This document shows, piece by piece, positions 43,478 through 51,841 of a stretch of DNA of 64,000 nucleotides; position 1 is the stretch's first letter; each line of letters starts with the position of its first letter. Below the pieces are notes generated by a model. The model worked only from the letters and a program-made list of their open reading frames with translations, had not been told where the DNA came from and did no database searches. A program made the position numbers and the translations under genes. Origin of the DNA: Leucobacter weissii (lineage in GTDB: Bacteria; Actinomycetota; Actinomycetes; Actinomycetales; Microbacteriaceae). The DNA is taken from positions 1 through 64,000 of the forward strand of contig NZ_JAGDYM010000009.1 of assembly GCF_017565745.1 (NCBI RefSeq), in the 5' to 3' direction.

Positions 43478-44995
43478 ATGCGTCTTCGATTCGCCAGCAT
43501 TGCTGCTGTCTTCACTCTCCTGACCGGCACCTTGCTCGCCGCGTCCCCCGCTCACGCCGATGAAGTCACCTTCAGCTATACCGTCACGGACACGGATCCG
43601 ATGACCCACGCATGGCCGATGTCGACCCTATGTTCAACCCCCAGCGACTGGGGCAATTCAGCACGGCATGCCGTCACCGAGCTGGCGACGGTGACCGTCA
43701 GCGGAACCTACCAGTTCACCGATCTCAGGGACGAAGGCGATGGTCGCATCGTGCTCTTGTCCGGCCCCTACGATCCCGCAGACGTGAGCAACTGCATTCG
43801 CGAGATCGATGATAATCGCTCCGTGTACCTGAACGCCGGAACGACGTACACCCTCCTCCAAACAGGATTTGGCGGCGAAACGGGCAGCTTCTCGTATCGG
43901 GTGACCGGCCCCGGAGCGTTCCTGAAGGGCGTCGTCGCTTCAACGGTCACGGTATCCGCTCCCACGAACCCGGCCACGGTGGGCGTCCCCGGGGAGTTGC
44001 AGGCGTCGGTCACGACGCCGACCGCAGGCATAGACCTGTCGGGCACGGTGGAGTTCTTCGCGGACGGCACCAGCATCGGCACCACCACGGTCGACACCTC
44101 CGGTGCGGCGACGCTCACCGGAGTGTCACTGCCGGTGAACGACCACCAGATCACAGCCGAGTATTCGGGGAACACCAACATCGCGCCTGCGACCTCGGAC
44201 CCGATCCTCTACACCGTCGAAAAGGCGTCCACGACCACGTCCCTGACCGTATCGCCGAACCCCGTCACGGTCGGCCAGGAGACCGTGCTCACCGCGACCG
44301 TGAGCGGGTACGCGGCCGAGGGCGCGGTCGAGTTCTTCAACGGCGCCACCCCGCTCGGCGAAAGCACGACGACGAACGGGGTCGCGTCCCTCCCTGTGTC
44401 CGCCCTCCCACCCGGGGACCACACCATCACCGCGGTCTACGCAGGAGATTCCAGCAACACCGCCTCGACGTCCGATCCGATCACCGTCACCGTCGCCAAA
44501 CACACCACCACGACCGTATTGACGGTCGCGCCGGATGTCATGAGCGTCGAGGATGCGACGACCCTGACCGCGACGGTGACCGGCGGCACCCCGACCGGCG
44601 ACATCGACTTCCTCGCGGACGGCACCAGCCTCGAATCCGTGCCGCTGGTGAACGGGGCCGCAACGCTCCGCGTCTCAGGGCTCCCGGCAGGGGATCATGC
44701 TCTGACCGCGGGCTATTCGGGGAATGCCGATCATGCCGAGTCCGTCTCGGACGCGGTCGTCCTGACCGTTGAACCCGCAGAAATCGACCCGGAACCCAAA
44801 CCGAAGCCGGTCCCCACACCGAAGCCGGACCCCGAGCCTGCTCCCGAGCCGATCGAGGACGACACCGAGGATACGAATCCCGAACAGCTCGCGACCTCCG
44901 GCGCTCCCTGGACCGCCTGGACGCTCGGCAGCGGCGCGCTCGCACTCATCACGGCGGGAGTCATACTCCTCGCACGTCGACGCGCCACGACATAG
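43478..44995 (+). CDS. Exported Ig-like-repeat surface protein with sorting-like tail
   Basis: A 505-residue protein: signal peptide (AHA cleavage near residue 27), an N-terminal domain of about 125 residues with two cysteines, three Ig-like repeats of about 85-90 residues (each with a FFADG/FFNGA/FLADG core and an ITAEYSGN/AGDSSN-like end), a Pro/Glu/Lys-rich wall-spanning segment, then LATSG, a membrane helix and a basic tail. LATSG departs from LPXTG, so anchoring by sortase is plausible but not certain. Confidence 0.82.
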   Translation: MRLRFASIAAVFTLLTGTLLAASPAHADEVTFSYTVTDTDPMTHAWPMSTLCSTPSDWGNSARHAVTELATVTVSGTYQFTDLRDEGDGRIVLLSGPYDPADVSNCIREIDDNRSVYLNAGTTYTLLQTGFGGETGSFSYRVTGPGAFLKGVVASTVTVSAPTNPATVGVPGELQASVTTPTAGIDLSGTVEFFADGTSIGTTTVDTSGAATLTGVSLPVNDHQITAEYSGNTNIAPATSDPILYTVEKASTTTSLTVSPNPVTVGQETVLTATVSGYAAEGAVEFFNGATPLGESTTTNGVASLPVSALPPGDHTITAVYAGDSSNTASTSDPITVTVAKHTTTTVLTVAPDVMSVEDATTLTATVTGGTPTGDIDFLADGTSLESVPLVNGAATLRVSGLPAGDHALTAGYSGNADHAESVSDAVVLTVEPAEIDPEPKPKPVPTPKPDPEPAPEPIEDDTEDTNPEQLATSGAPWTAWTLGSGALALITAGVILLARRRATT

Positions 44996-45017
44996 GCACC
45001 CGACCCGAATAGCCCGG

Positions 45018-45176
45018 GACCATCCTCACTACGATCTGGGGCACCGAACAGACACCGGATACCTCCGCCTGTACGTCTCCCAGCTTCGGAGAAAGCTCGA
45101 AGACGACCCTTCGCGCCCCGTGCATCTGCTCACCGAGCCGGGCATGGGCTACCGGCTCGAAGGGATGACCGTATGA
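45018..45176 (+). pseudogene. Relic of a second kdpE (C-terminal end, frameshifted)
   Basis: From about ACCATCCTCAC at 45018 the sequence aligns to the 3' part of intact kdpE (about 10127-10289): TILTTIWGTE in one frame, then DTGYLRLYVSQLRRKLEDDP and LLTEPGMGYRLEG in another. A seven-base deletion after GGCACCGAACA relative to kdpE breaks the frame, and the rest of the gene is missing. A 14-codon ATG frame (45173-45217) overlaps its end. Divergence from the intact copy is too large for a recent duplication. Confidence 0.85.
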
Positions 45177-45213
45177 GTGAGATCCTCGTCCCGCAGGACG
45201 TCGTGGCCCAACC

Positions 45214-45594
45214 ATGAACCCGATCGACCTCATCGGCATCATCGGCGAGATGCTCTCCTGGATCACCGCGATCATCGGCGTCCCATTCCTCGTCGTATCG
45301 CTCTTCCTACGCGCCCGGAATCGCCGCAGGCAGACGGTCGGCATCACCATCCGCGACGGCGTCGTTCTGTGGAGGATCGACGGGCGCACCTATTCCCGTC
45401 GGCTCGACCCCCGAGACGGCCGCGGCGGTCTCGAGAACTCCGCGGATGTGGGATACGTCCTCCCCCGCACGCCGCAGAAACTGCAGTTCCAGCAGCGATC
45501 GGAGGCGGAACTGGTGTCCACGACGGTGGCGTGCATGATGCTCGGCATCGCGCTGGTGAGCTTCCTGGTCTCCCTCGTGCCGCTCTTCTGGTAG
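45214..45594 (+). CDS. Small membrane protein, paralogue of the kdpE-linked gene
   Basis: A 126-residue protein with N- and C-terminal hydrophobic segments, sharing IGIIGEMLSWI, PFL and a final FLVSLVP-like end with the 10308-10703 protein. Both follow kdpE sequence directly, here a relic. Its frame is intact although the regulator upstream is broken, so it may be maintained for its own role or be a recent orphan. No function is known. Confidence 0.75.
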   Translation: MNPIDLIGIIGEMLSWITAIIGVPFLVVSLFLRARNRRRQTVGITIRDGVVLWRIDGRTYSRRLDPRDGRGGLENSADVGYVLPRTPQKLQFQQRSEAELVSTTVACMMLGIALVSFLVSLVPLFW

Positions 45595-45713
45595 GTCGCT
45601 GCACACGTCCCACCGGGTTCTCCGTCGCAGATCCGCAGGACGGTCCTCTCGGCCGAGCTCGTCATCCGCTCCCTCCGATGGAGAGCTCACGGCCGGCTCC
45701 TGGTACCGGCGTC

Positions 45714-46178
45714 TCACTCCTCGGGCGGCAGCAATGGCCTCGGGGAGAGCACCGATGAGTAGACGATGCTGGTGGTCGTGCTGCCGAACTGGCCGATCTT
45801 GCGGTTGATGCGTTCGAGATGGGTCATGTTCGCCGCCACCACTTTGATGATGAAGCAGTCGTCCCCGGTCACGTGATGCGCCTCGAGCACCTCCGGGAGG
45901 CCCGCGAGCAGCCTGTTGAGCGGCTCGTAGACGCTGCTCGAGAAACGGAGGCGGACGAACGCGAGGATCGAGAATCCGAGACGCTCGGCGTCGATCCTGG
46001 CCGCGTAGCCGGTGATCACGCCCGCATCCTCGAGACGTCTCACCCGTTCCGCCGTCGCGCTGTGGCTCATGTTCACGGCGCGGGCGAGATCGGCGATGCT
46101 CTGACGGCCGTTCTCCTGGAGCGCGGAGAGGATGGCGCCATCCACCCGATCCAGGTGCAACGTGGAATTTTCGGTCAT
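45714..46178 (-). CDS. Lrp/AsnC-family transcriptional regulator
   Basis: A 154-residue protein: N-terminal helix-turn-helix (LDRVDGAILSALQENGRQSIADLARAV region, residues 9-60, with SHSATAERVRRLEDAGVI as recognition part) and a C-terminal RAM ligand-binding domain (ILAFVRLRF, HHVTGDDCFIIKV). Such regulators respond to amino acids. It is divergent from the acetyltransferase gene at 46273 and could control it. The start is the ATG at 46178. Confidence 0.92.
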   Translation of the reverse strand: MTENSTLHLDRVDGAILSALQENGRQSIADLARAVNMSHSATAERVRRLEDAGVITGYAARIDAERLGFSILAFVRLRFSSSVYEPLNRLLAGLPEVLEAHHVTGDDCFIIKVVAANMTHLERINRKIGQFGSTTTSIVYSSVLSPRPLLPPEE

Positions 46179-46272
46179 GTGCCGATTCTTCCACGATTCT
46201 GATATGAATCTATCCATTTCTCCGTGAACTTCCCCTGGAATCTCGAATAGCACCAGAACTACCGTTGCTTGC

Positions 46273-46809
46273 ATGACATCCGCAGAGCCGGTGACCCGGC
46301 AACCGCCCGCCCGAACCCTCCCGTCACCGCGGCAACCTCGAGAACCTCGCGCGGTCGCAGCGCCGCCCCCTCCTGAGCGGCCGGCGCGCCTCACGGAGAT
46401 CGCGATTCGTGCGGCGCGTCTCGCCGACCGAGCCGGGCTCGACCGCCTGATTCGCGGGCAGGAGGAGCGCGGCTCCACTCCCCCGAGCGTCGTGGATCCC
46501 ATCGAAACGCTCGAACACGCCGGTGCCGCGGACGGATCGCCGTGCATCGTCGCCGTCGACGGGGAGACGGTCGTGGGGTTCGCGATATGGAGCCTCGATA
46601 CGGTCTCGGAGAACGGCGAAGGGCGCGCCCGCCTCGAGACTCTGCACCTGCGCGCCGACCTCCGCGGCTCGGGCATCGGGCGACGGCTGTTCGACCGCGC
46701 CGCGGCCGATGCGGCGGAGGCCGGCGCCGCGGAGATCCGGTGGGGCACCCCCGGTCAGCCGTCTGGACGCGTGCTCTCCGTGCGACTGGAACGCACCGGT
46801 TCGGACTGA
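46273..46809 (+). CDS. GNAT-family N-acetyltransferase
   Basis: A 178-residue protein with a Pro/Arg-rich N-terminus of about 40 residues that may not be translated (a later start is possible) followed by a GNAT fold: VVGFAIWSL strand, then LHLRADLRGSGIGRRLFDRA, the acetyl-CoA-binding motif A with RGSGIG. Substrate is unknown. It is divergent from the Lrp-type regulator, with a 94-base intergenic space. Confidence 0.8.
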   Translation: MTSAEPVTRQPPARTLPSPRQPREPRAVAAPPPPERPARLTEIAIRAARLADRAGLDRLIRGQEERGSTPPSVVDPIETLEHAGAADGSPCIVAVDGETVVGFAIWSLDTVSENGEGRARLETLHLRADLRGSGIGRRLFDRAAADAAEAGAAEIRWGTPGQPSGRVLSVRLERTGSD

Positions 46810-46881
46810 AGCCTCCCGACTCGGCGCTGATCGACACGCCGCGTGCTCGACAGCAACGCGTCCGCTGCCTACCCTTGGGGC

Positions 46882-47244
46882 ATGATCGGCACACTCCACT
46901 CCATAGTGATCGACTGCCCGGATCCGCCCGCGCTCGCGGAGTTCTACCGCGGCATCCTCGGCGGGGAGATCCTCTCCGACGATCACACGGACGCCGACGA
47001 CCGCTGGGTGGATCTGGCGCCGGCTTCGGGTCCCAGGCTGAGCTTCCAGCGCTCCCCCGGCTACGTCCCGCCGCGATGGCCCGGAGACGACGGCGACCAG
47101 CAGTCGCACCTCGACGTGCTGGTGGAGGATCTCGACGCCGCCCACGAGCATCTGCTGGCGCTGGGCGCGCGCCATCTCGAGAGCCACGCGACCTTCCGCG
47201 TCTATCTCGACCCGGTCGGTCATCCCTTCTGCACGATCGTCTGA
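46882..47244 (+). CDS. VOC/glyoxalase-superfamily protein
   Basis: A 120-residue protein with the beta-alpha-beta-beta-beta repeats of the vicinal oxygen chelate fold: IVIDCPDPPALAEFY, then SHLDVLVEDLDAAHEHL and a C-terminal YLDPVGHPFCTIV. Possible metal ligands are the His in SHLDV and a late Glu/His. ATG at 46882 is chosen because the fold begins there; an upstream frame start at 46843 adds residues with no pattern. Substrate is unknown. Confidence 0.82.
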   Translation: MIGTLHSIVIDCPDPPALAEFYRGILGGEILSDDHTDADDRWVDLAPASGPRLSFQRSPGYVPPRWPGDDGDQQSHLDVLVEDLDAAHEHLLALGARHLESHATFRVYLDPVGHPFCTIV

Positions 47245-47292
47245 GGCGTGTCTCCTCTTGCCTTGGCGCGCCGCCTCGACGAGACTTGACGC

Positions 47293-48246
47293 GTGACCGG
47301 AACGCGCGAACTCCACCTGATCGTCGGTGCCGGCCCCATCGGCTCCGCACTGGCCGCGAGGCTCTCGGATGAGGGGCTCAGCGTGAGGGTCGTCACCCGC
47401 TCGGGCCGCGCCGTCGAGGCCCCGGGGGTCGAGTCGATCGCCGCGAACGCGGCCGACGCGCAGGCCCTCGCCGAGTTGAGCCAGGGCGCGGCCGCGATCT
47501 ACAACTGCGCCAACCCGGGCAGCTACGCGGTGTGGCAGCGCGAGTGGCCGCCGCTCGCCGCCGCTCTGCTGAGCGCGGCCGAACGCAGCGGAGCGGTCCT
47601 GGTGACGATGAGCAACCTCTACGGGTACGGCCCGGTCGACGGGCCCATCACGCACCGCACCCCCCTGCGCCCGAGCGACCACAAGGGCGAGCTGCGCGCC
47701 CGGATGTGGCAGGACGCCCTGGAGGCGCATCGGGCCGGACGGGTTCGGGCCACGGAGGCGCGGGCTTCGGACTACATCGGCCCCTCCCTGCCGGTGGGCA
47801 GCGGACTGATCGCGATGTACGCCGAGTCCGTGCTCTCGGGCAGGACCGCCAACGTGTTCGCGGATCCCGACCAGCCCCACACCTGGACGGCGATCGAGGA
47901 CGTGGCGGCGACCCTCGCCGGGATCGGACGCGACGAGCGGGCCTGGGGGTCGGCCTGGATCGTCCCCTCGAACCCGCCGCAGAGCCCGAGGCGGGTGCTG
48001 CAGGATCTCGCCCGGCTGGCGGGCGCCGACGAGCCGCGGCTGCGCCGTATCCCTCGCTGGGTGCTGCGCGCCGGCGGGACGGTTTCGCCGCTGCTCCGCG
48101 AGGTGCTGGGCGTGCTCTACCAATTCGACGCCCCCTTCGTCGCCGATGGCGCCGAGACCCGCCGCGTCTTCGGGATCGAGGCGACCCCTTGGGAGACGAT
48201 CCTCGACGAGACGGCTGCCGCCTGGAGCGCTCGGGCGAAGAGGTGA
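47293..48246 (+). CDS. NAD-dependent epimerase/dehydratase-like protein
   Basis: A 317-residue protein starting at GTG. The N-terminal Rossmann fold shows LIVGAGPIGSALAARL. The usual YxxxK of short-chain dehydrogenases is not clear; SNLYGYGPV sits where the serine/tyrosine region would be. It belongs to the atypical or extended SDR class. It stands alone, convergent with the PemK-like gene. Substrate is unknown. Confidence 0.8.
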   Translation: MTGTRELHLIVGAGPIGSALAARLSDEGLSVRVVTRSGRAVEAPGVESIAANAADAQALAELSQGAAAIYNCANPGSYAVWQREWPPLAAALLSAAERSGAVLVTMSNLYGYGPVDGPITHRTPLRPSDHKGELRARMWQDALEAHRAGRVRATEARASDYIGPSLPVGSGLIAMYAESVLSGRTANVFADPDQPHTWTAIEDVAATLAGIGRDERAWGSAWIVPSNPPQSPRRVLQDLARLAGADEPRLRRIPRWVLRAGGTVSPLLREVLGVLYQFDAPFVADGAETRRVFGIEATPWETILDETAAAWSARAKR

Positions 48247-48281
48247 CCCGCGCTCGGGCGCGGCGTCTCAGGGGCGGCGGC

Positions 48282-48845
48282 TCAGAGCGGGATCCGATGC
48301 GACCGCACGACTGCGGCGACCGCTCGATCGAAGGCCGCTCGGTCGAGGCCCATCGTCTCGCGCCGCATGCCCCCGTCCGTCACGCGGAGCAGCCGCTCCG
48401 GGGAGAGGAAGCTCTCGCGACCCTGCGGATCCCAGGGCCCGGTGCCGACCGGGACGAACCCCCGGTGCTGCTTCGTGCTGAGATAGCATCCGGCGAACGC
48501 TCCGTCCGACAGGCTTGCGATGATCAGCACAGGGCGGTCCTTGCCCCGTCCGTCGTTCTCCACGTAGGGCACCCAGGTCCAGACGACCTCACCAGGATCC
48601 GGCTCTCCGTCCAGCAGGGGCGAATAGCTGGGCCGCAGCGACCGGATCTCGTCCGTCCGCAGGTCCCGGGTCCCGTCCGCGTCGAGATCCGCCCGGGATC
48701 GGGCGGGTCCCGCGCGGGGGTCCTCCCGCCACGTCGCGACCGGCAGGTCCGGTTCCCCCCGGCCGGAGGTGCCGTCCGCACCTCTGCGCAGGGATCCCGC
48801 GACCGCTTCGATGAGGCGGCTCAGCACGCCGCCTCCGCGACTCAT
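48282..48845 (-). CDS. PemK/MazF-family protein without an antitoxin
   Basis: A 187-residue protein. The N-terminal 70 residues are polar and disordered; the C-terminal part has the PemK-like fold (VVWTWVPYVENDGRGKDRPVLIIA, then GCYLSTKQHRG). The K-DRP-VL signature of endoribonuclease toxins is present. No antitoxin gene is adjacent. The start overlaps the stop of zapE, so it is made with a cell-division ATPase, which is unusual for a toxin; a housekeeping RNA role is likely. Confidence 0.8.
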   Translation of the reverse strand: MSRGGGVLSRLIEAVAGSLRRGADGTSGRGEPDLPVATWREDPRAGPARSRADLDADGTRDLRTDEIRSLRPSYSPLLDGEPDPGEVVWTWVPYVENDGRGKDRPVLIIASLSDGAFAGCYLSTKQHRGFVPVGTGPWDPQGRESFLSPERLLRVTDGGMRRETMGLDRAAFDRAVAAVVRSHRIPL

Positions 48846-49900
48846 CGCTCGCCCTCCCCCTGGGTCAGCGCGTTGAGCCGGGACATGCAGCGCAGGTACT
48901 TCTTGCGATAGCCGCCGTCGAGCATGCCTCCGGCGAAGATCGAGGTCAGCGGCACGCCGGTGGCGCAGATCGGGATCTGCGCATCGTAGACGCGGTCGAT
49001 GAACGCGACGAAACGGAGCGCCGCCGACTGGTCCGTGAGCTCGTGCACCTCCCGGAGGCCGATGGTGCTCACCCCGCTGAGCAGGCCGATGTAGCTGGAG
49101 GGGTGGACGGTGGCGAGATGGGCGATGAGCGCGTCGAACGAATCGTCCGTCATCCGTTCCCCGGAGGCGGCGACGTCGGCGATCACGAAGCGGTACGCAT
49201 CGTCGCTGAGCGTCACCGCGTCTCCGTCGATGTCGCGCTGCCGGTAGTCGACGCCGTCGATCCGCATGGTCACGAAGCGGTCGGCCATCGCCTGGATCTC
49301 GCGCAGGAAGTCCGCCGCCGCGAATCTCCCCTCACCGAGGGCGTTGGGGGGCGTGTTCGACGTCGCGACGATGCGCGAGCCGGTGCCGACGAGATCCCCG
49401 ATGAGTCGGGTCATGAGCATGGTGTCGCCCGGGTCGTCGAGCTCGAACTCGTCGATGCAGATCAGGCGCGCGCCCTGCAGGACGGCGACGGCACCCGAGT
49501 AGCCGAGCGCGCCGACCAGGGCGGTGTACTCGATGAACGTGCCGAAGTACTTCCTCCCGGCCGTCGCGTGCCAGGTGGCCGCGAGCAGGTGCGTCTTGCC
49601 GACGCCGAAGCCCCCGTCGAGATACACGCCTGGCTTCGCGACTCCGCTCGGCCTCGGCTCGGCCTTTTTCCGCCGTCCGAAGAGCCCCGACCGCTGGGGC
49701 GGCGCCTCCGGCTCGGCGAAACGGCGCAGGGTGTCCCGAGCCTCGGCCTGCGAGGGATAGTCCGGGTCGGGGCGGTACGAGTCGAAGCTGGCCCCGTCGA
49801 ACTGACGCGGGGGCACCATGTTGGCGACGAGCTCGGCTCCCGCGATGCTCGGGTGGCGATCGACGAGGCGGGCAGAGCTGTGCTGCGAGGATTCTGACAT
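48842..49900 (-). CDS. zapE: ZapE-like cell-division ATPase (AFG1 family)
   Basis: A 352-residue P-loop ATPase with Walker A GGFGVGKTHL near residue 100, Walker B LICIDEFEL near residue 145 and the sensor-1 asparagine in ATSNTPPNAL. A C-terminal region with FIDRVYDAQIPI is typical of the AFG1/ZapE family. In gamma-proteobacteria ZapE acts at the division ring; in actinobacteria the role is less clear. Start ATG at 49900. The downstream PemK-like gene overlaps by four bases. Confidence 0.9.
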   Translation of the reverse strand: MSESSQHSSARLVDRHPSIAGAELVANMVPPRQFDGASFDSYRPDPDYPSQAEARDTLRRFAEPEAPPQRSGLFGRRKKAEPRPSGVAKPGVYLDGGFGVGKTHLLAATWHATAGRKYFGTFIEYTALVGALGYSGAVAVLQGARLICIDEFELDDPGDTMLMTRLIGDLVGTGSRIVATSNTPPNALGEGRFAAADFLREIQAMADRFVTMRIDGVDYRQRDIDGDAVTLSDDAYRFVIADVAASGERMTDDSFDALIAHLATVHPSSYIGLLSGVSTIGLREVHELTDQSAALRFVAFIDRVYDAQIPICATGVPLTSIFAGGMLDGGYRKKYLRCMSRLNALTQGEGER

Positions 49901-49911
49901 CGTGGTCAAGT

Positions 49912-51123
49912 CTACGGTGTGCGCTCTCCCTCGGTGAGCCCGCGGACGAACGTTTCCGTCGCCCGCTCCCAGGAGCCGGGATCGACGTTCCAGAGCTTGA
50001 CGTGCTCGCCTGCGCCCTGGCGCAGCCTCACCGACTCCGGCTTGAGCTCGGCGAGCCGTCTGGCCCCCTCCCAGGGGACGAAGGTGTCGCCGGGACTCGC
50101 ATGGATGAGCACGGGGACGCGCAGCTCCGCGGCGAATCGCTCGGGGCTCAACGAGGCGATGTCGGTGGATCGGCGGCCCGGCACCGCGCCGCGGACGATA
50201 CCGAGCTGCATGAGCGCACCCGCGAGGCGGGCGACGCCCGTCGGCACGCGCGAGAGACGGGCCTGCCGATCGAGCAGACCGCTCCAGTCGACCGCCGGCG
50301 AGTCCAGCACCAGGCCGTCGACGAGGCCGTGCTGCGGCCCGCGAGCGGCCGCGATCAGACACGCGGTGCCGCCCATCGACCAGCCTGCGAGCGTGACCGA
50401 TGTCGCGCCCTGCTCGCGCACCCAAGCCAGCGCCGCGTCCACGTCGCGCGACTCGGCCAGCCCGAGTCCGTATCGGCCGCGCAGACCGCGTGGCGCCCCC
50501 GGATCGTTGCGGTACGCGAGGATCAGGCTCGTGATCCCCGCCCGGGCGAAGGGGGCCACACCGCGAAGCGTCTCCTCCGGCAGCGCGCCCCGGCCGTGCA
50601 CGTGGATCGCCCAGCGGCCGTCGAGCGCACGATCGGCCGGCGGGGAGACGATCCAGGCCCAGCTCGGCCCGCCCTCGAGGCGGAGCCCGACGCGACGCGT
50701 CTCGAAGCCGAGCTCCGCCGGGTCGGTGTACCACCAGCCCGTGACCCGCCCCCGCGCGCCCGGGCGCAACGATCCGCGGTCGACGGCGAGCACCTCGCGC
50801 GCCACGAGTCGATCCCGGCCCCTCACGACCTGCTCCAGCGCCGCCCCCAGGCGCGCGTGGGAGGAGCCGTCGTCGAAGATGAAGGAGTACTTGCCTGGGA
50901 GCGCCGCATCCGGTCCGCGCAGCCAGATCCGCCCGCGGCCGTCGGCATCGGAGTCGACCGCGCGCACGATCGTGCGCGCCTCGGGAAGCCGTGCGGGGGT
51001 GAGCACGCGCCTGGCGAAGTGAGCGGACAACCCGATCGCGGCGCCGACCGTCCCGGCGGCGGCACCCGCGATCACCACCGGTGTCCGGGCGATGCGACCC
51101 GAACGATATCTGCGAACCGTCAT
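49912..51123 (-). CDS. Membrane-anchored alpha/beta hydrolase
   Basis: A 403-residue protein with a basic N-terminus and hydrophobic segment at about residues 15-35, then a beta-rich region, and an alpha/beta hydrolase domain from about residue 160: HVHGRGALPEE oxyanion region, nucleophile elbow GWSMGG near residue 247, acidic HASPGDTFVP and a histidine in GAGEHVKLW. Likely an esterase or peptidase of unknown substrate. It is 11 bases upstream of zapE in the same direction. Confidence 0.85.
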   Translation of the reverse strand: MTVRRYRSGRIARTPVVIAGAAAGTVGAAIGLSAHFARRVLTPARLPEARTIVRAVDSDADGRGRIWLRGPDAALPGKYSFIFDDGSSHARLGAALEQVVRGRDRLVAREVLAVDRGSLRPGARGRVTGWWYTDPAELGFETRRVGLRLEGGPSWAWIVSPPADRALDGRWAIHVHGRGALPEETLRGVAPFARAGITSLILAYRNDPGAPRGLRGRYGLGLAESRDVDAALAWVREQGATSVTLAGWSMGGTACLIAAARGPQHGLVDGLVLDSPAVDWSGLLDRQARLSRVPTGVARLAGALMQLGIVRGAVPGRRSTDIASLSPERFAAELRVPVLIHASPGDTFVPWEGARRLAELKPESVRLRQGAGEHVKLWNVDPGSWERATETFVRGLTEGERTP

Positions 51124-51230
51124 GTGCGTCTCAGCCTTCCGTTCGAACGGACGCTCAGCGCCGACGAAACACGCCTCATCGGCGTGGCAACGTCCGAGCG
51201 CTCCCTGCTAACTCTAATCTCGGCCATGTG

Positions 51231-51830
51231 ATGACACGCCCGGGCGACGAGGACACGGTGTTCGAGAATGCCGTGTCGCAACTGCGCTCGGCCAGGATCC
51301 GCGAGGAGCTCCGCGTCCGCGAGATCCCCGCGCCGGAACGGATCGCACCGCGATCCGTCGCCTTCTCCGCCGGGGTCATCCACGGCCAGTCCCATCCCGG
51401 AGACGAGGAGAGCGATTCGCCCTACGGGGCGGGTCGCCTGGTGCTCATGCACGATCCGGCCTCGGCCGAGGACTGGGGCGGGCCTTTTCGCATCGTCTGC
51501 TTCGCGCAGGCGCCGTTGGAACTGGAGATCGGCATCGATCCCTTCATCGCCGATGTCGCCTGGACCTGGCTGACCGACGCGCTCGAATCGCGCGGTGCGG
51601 CCTACACCTATGCGTCGGGAACGGCGACGAAGACCCTCTCGACCGGCTTCGGCACGCTCGAGCGCCAGGGCGATACCGCGCAGATCGAGATCCGCGCGTC
51701 GTGGACGCCGCTGGGAGACAACTTCGGGCCGCACGCCGAGTCATGGGGCGAGCTGCTCTGCCTGCTCGCCGGCCTGCCGCATCACGAGGGCGTCCCCTCG
51801 CTCGGTGCGCAGCGGGCCAAGCGCGGATAG
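51231..51830 (+). CDS. DUF3000-family protein
   Basis: A 199-residue protein with the actinobacterial DUF3000 pattern (ERIAPRSVAF near residue 37, GGPFRIVCFAQAPLELEIG near 85, GTATKTLSTGFG, and SWTPL...SWGELLCLLAGLP at the end). ATG at 51231 is used; an upstream start would overlap the divergent hydrolase. It is directly followed by the RNase D-like gene after 11 bases, a pairing seen in related genomes. No function is known. Confidence 0.9.
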   Translation: MTRPGDEDTVFENAVSQLRSARIREELRVREIPAPERIAPRSVAFSAGVIHGQSHPGDEESDSPYGAGRLVLMHDPASAEDWGGPFRIVCFAQAPLELEIGIDPFIADVAWTWLTDALESRGAAYTYASGTATKTLSTGFGTLERQGDTAQIEIRASWTPLGDNFGPHAESWGELLCLLAGLPHHEGVPSLGAQRAKRG

Positions 51831-51841
51831 GCGCGTCGGGG

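Noticed and set aside
43150..43530. A minus-strand frame over the tRNA cluster containing DTGIEPVTSSV
   Set aside because: This is the conceptual translation of tRNA-Val and tRNA-Cys on the wrong strand, a common false gene call.
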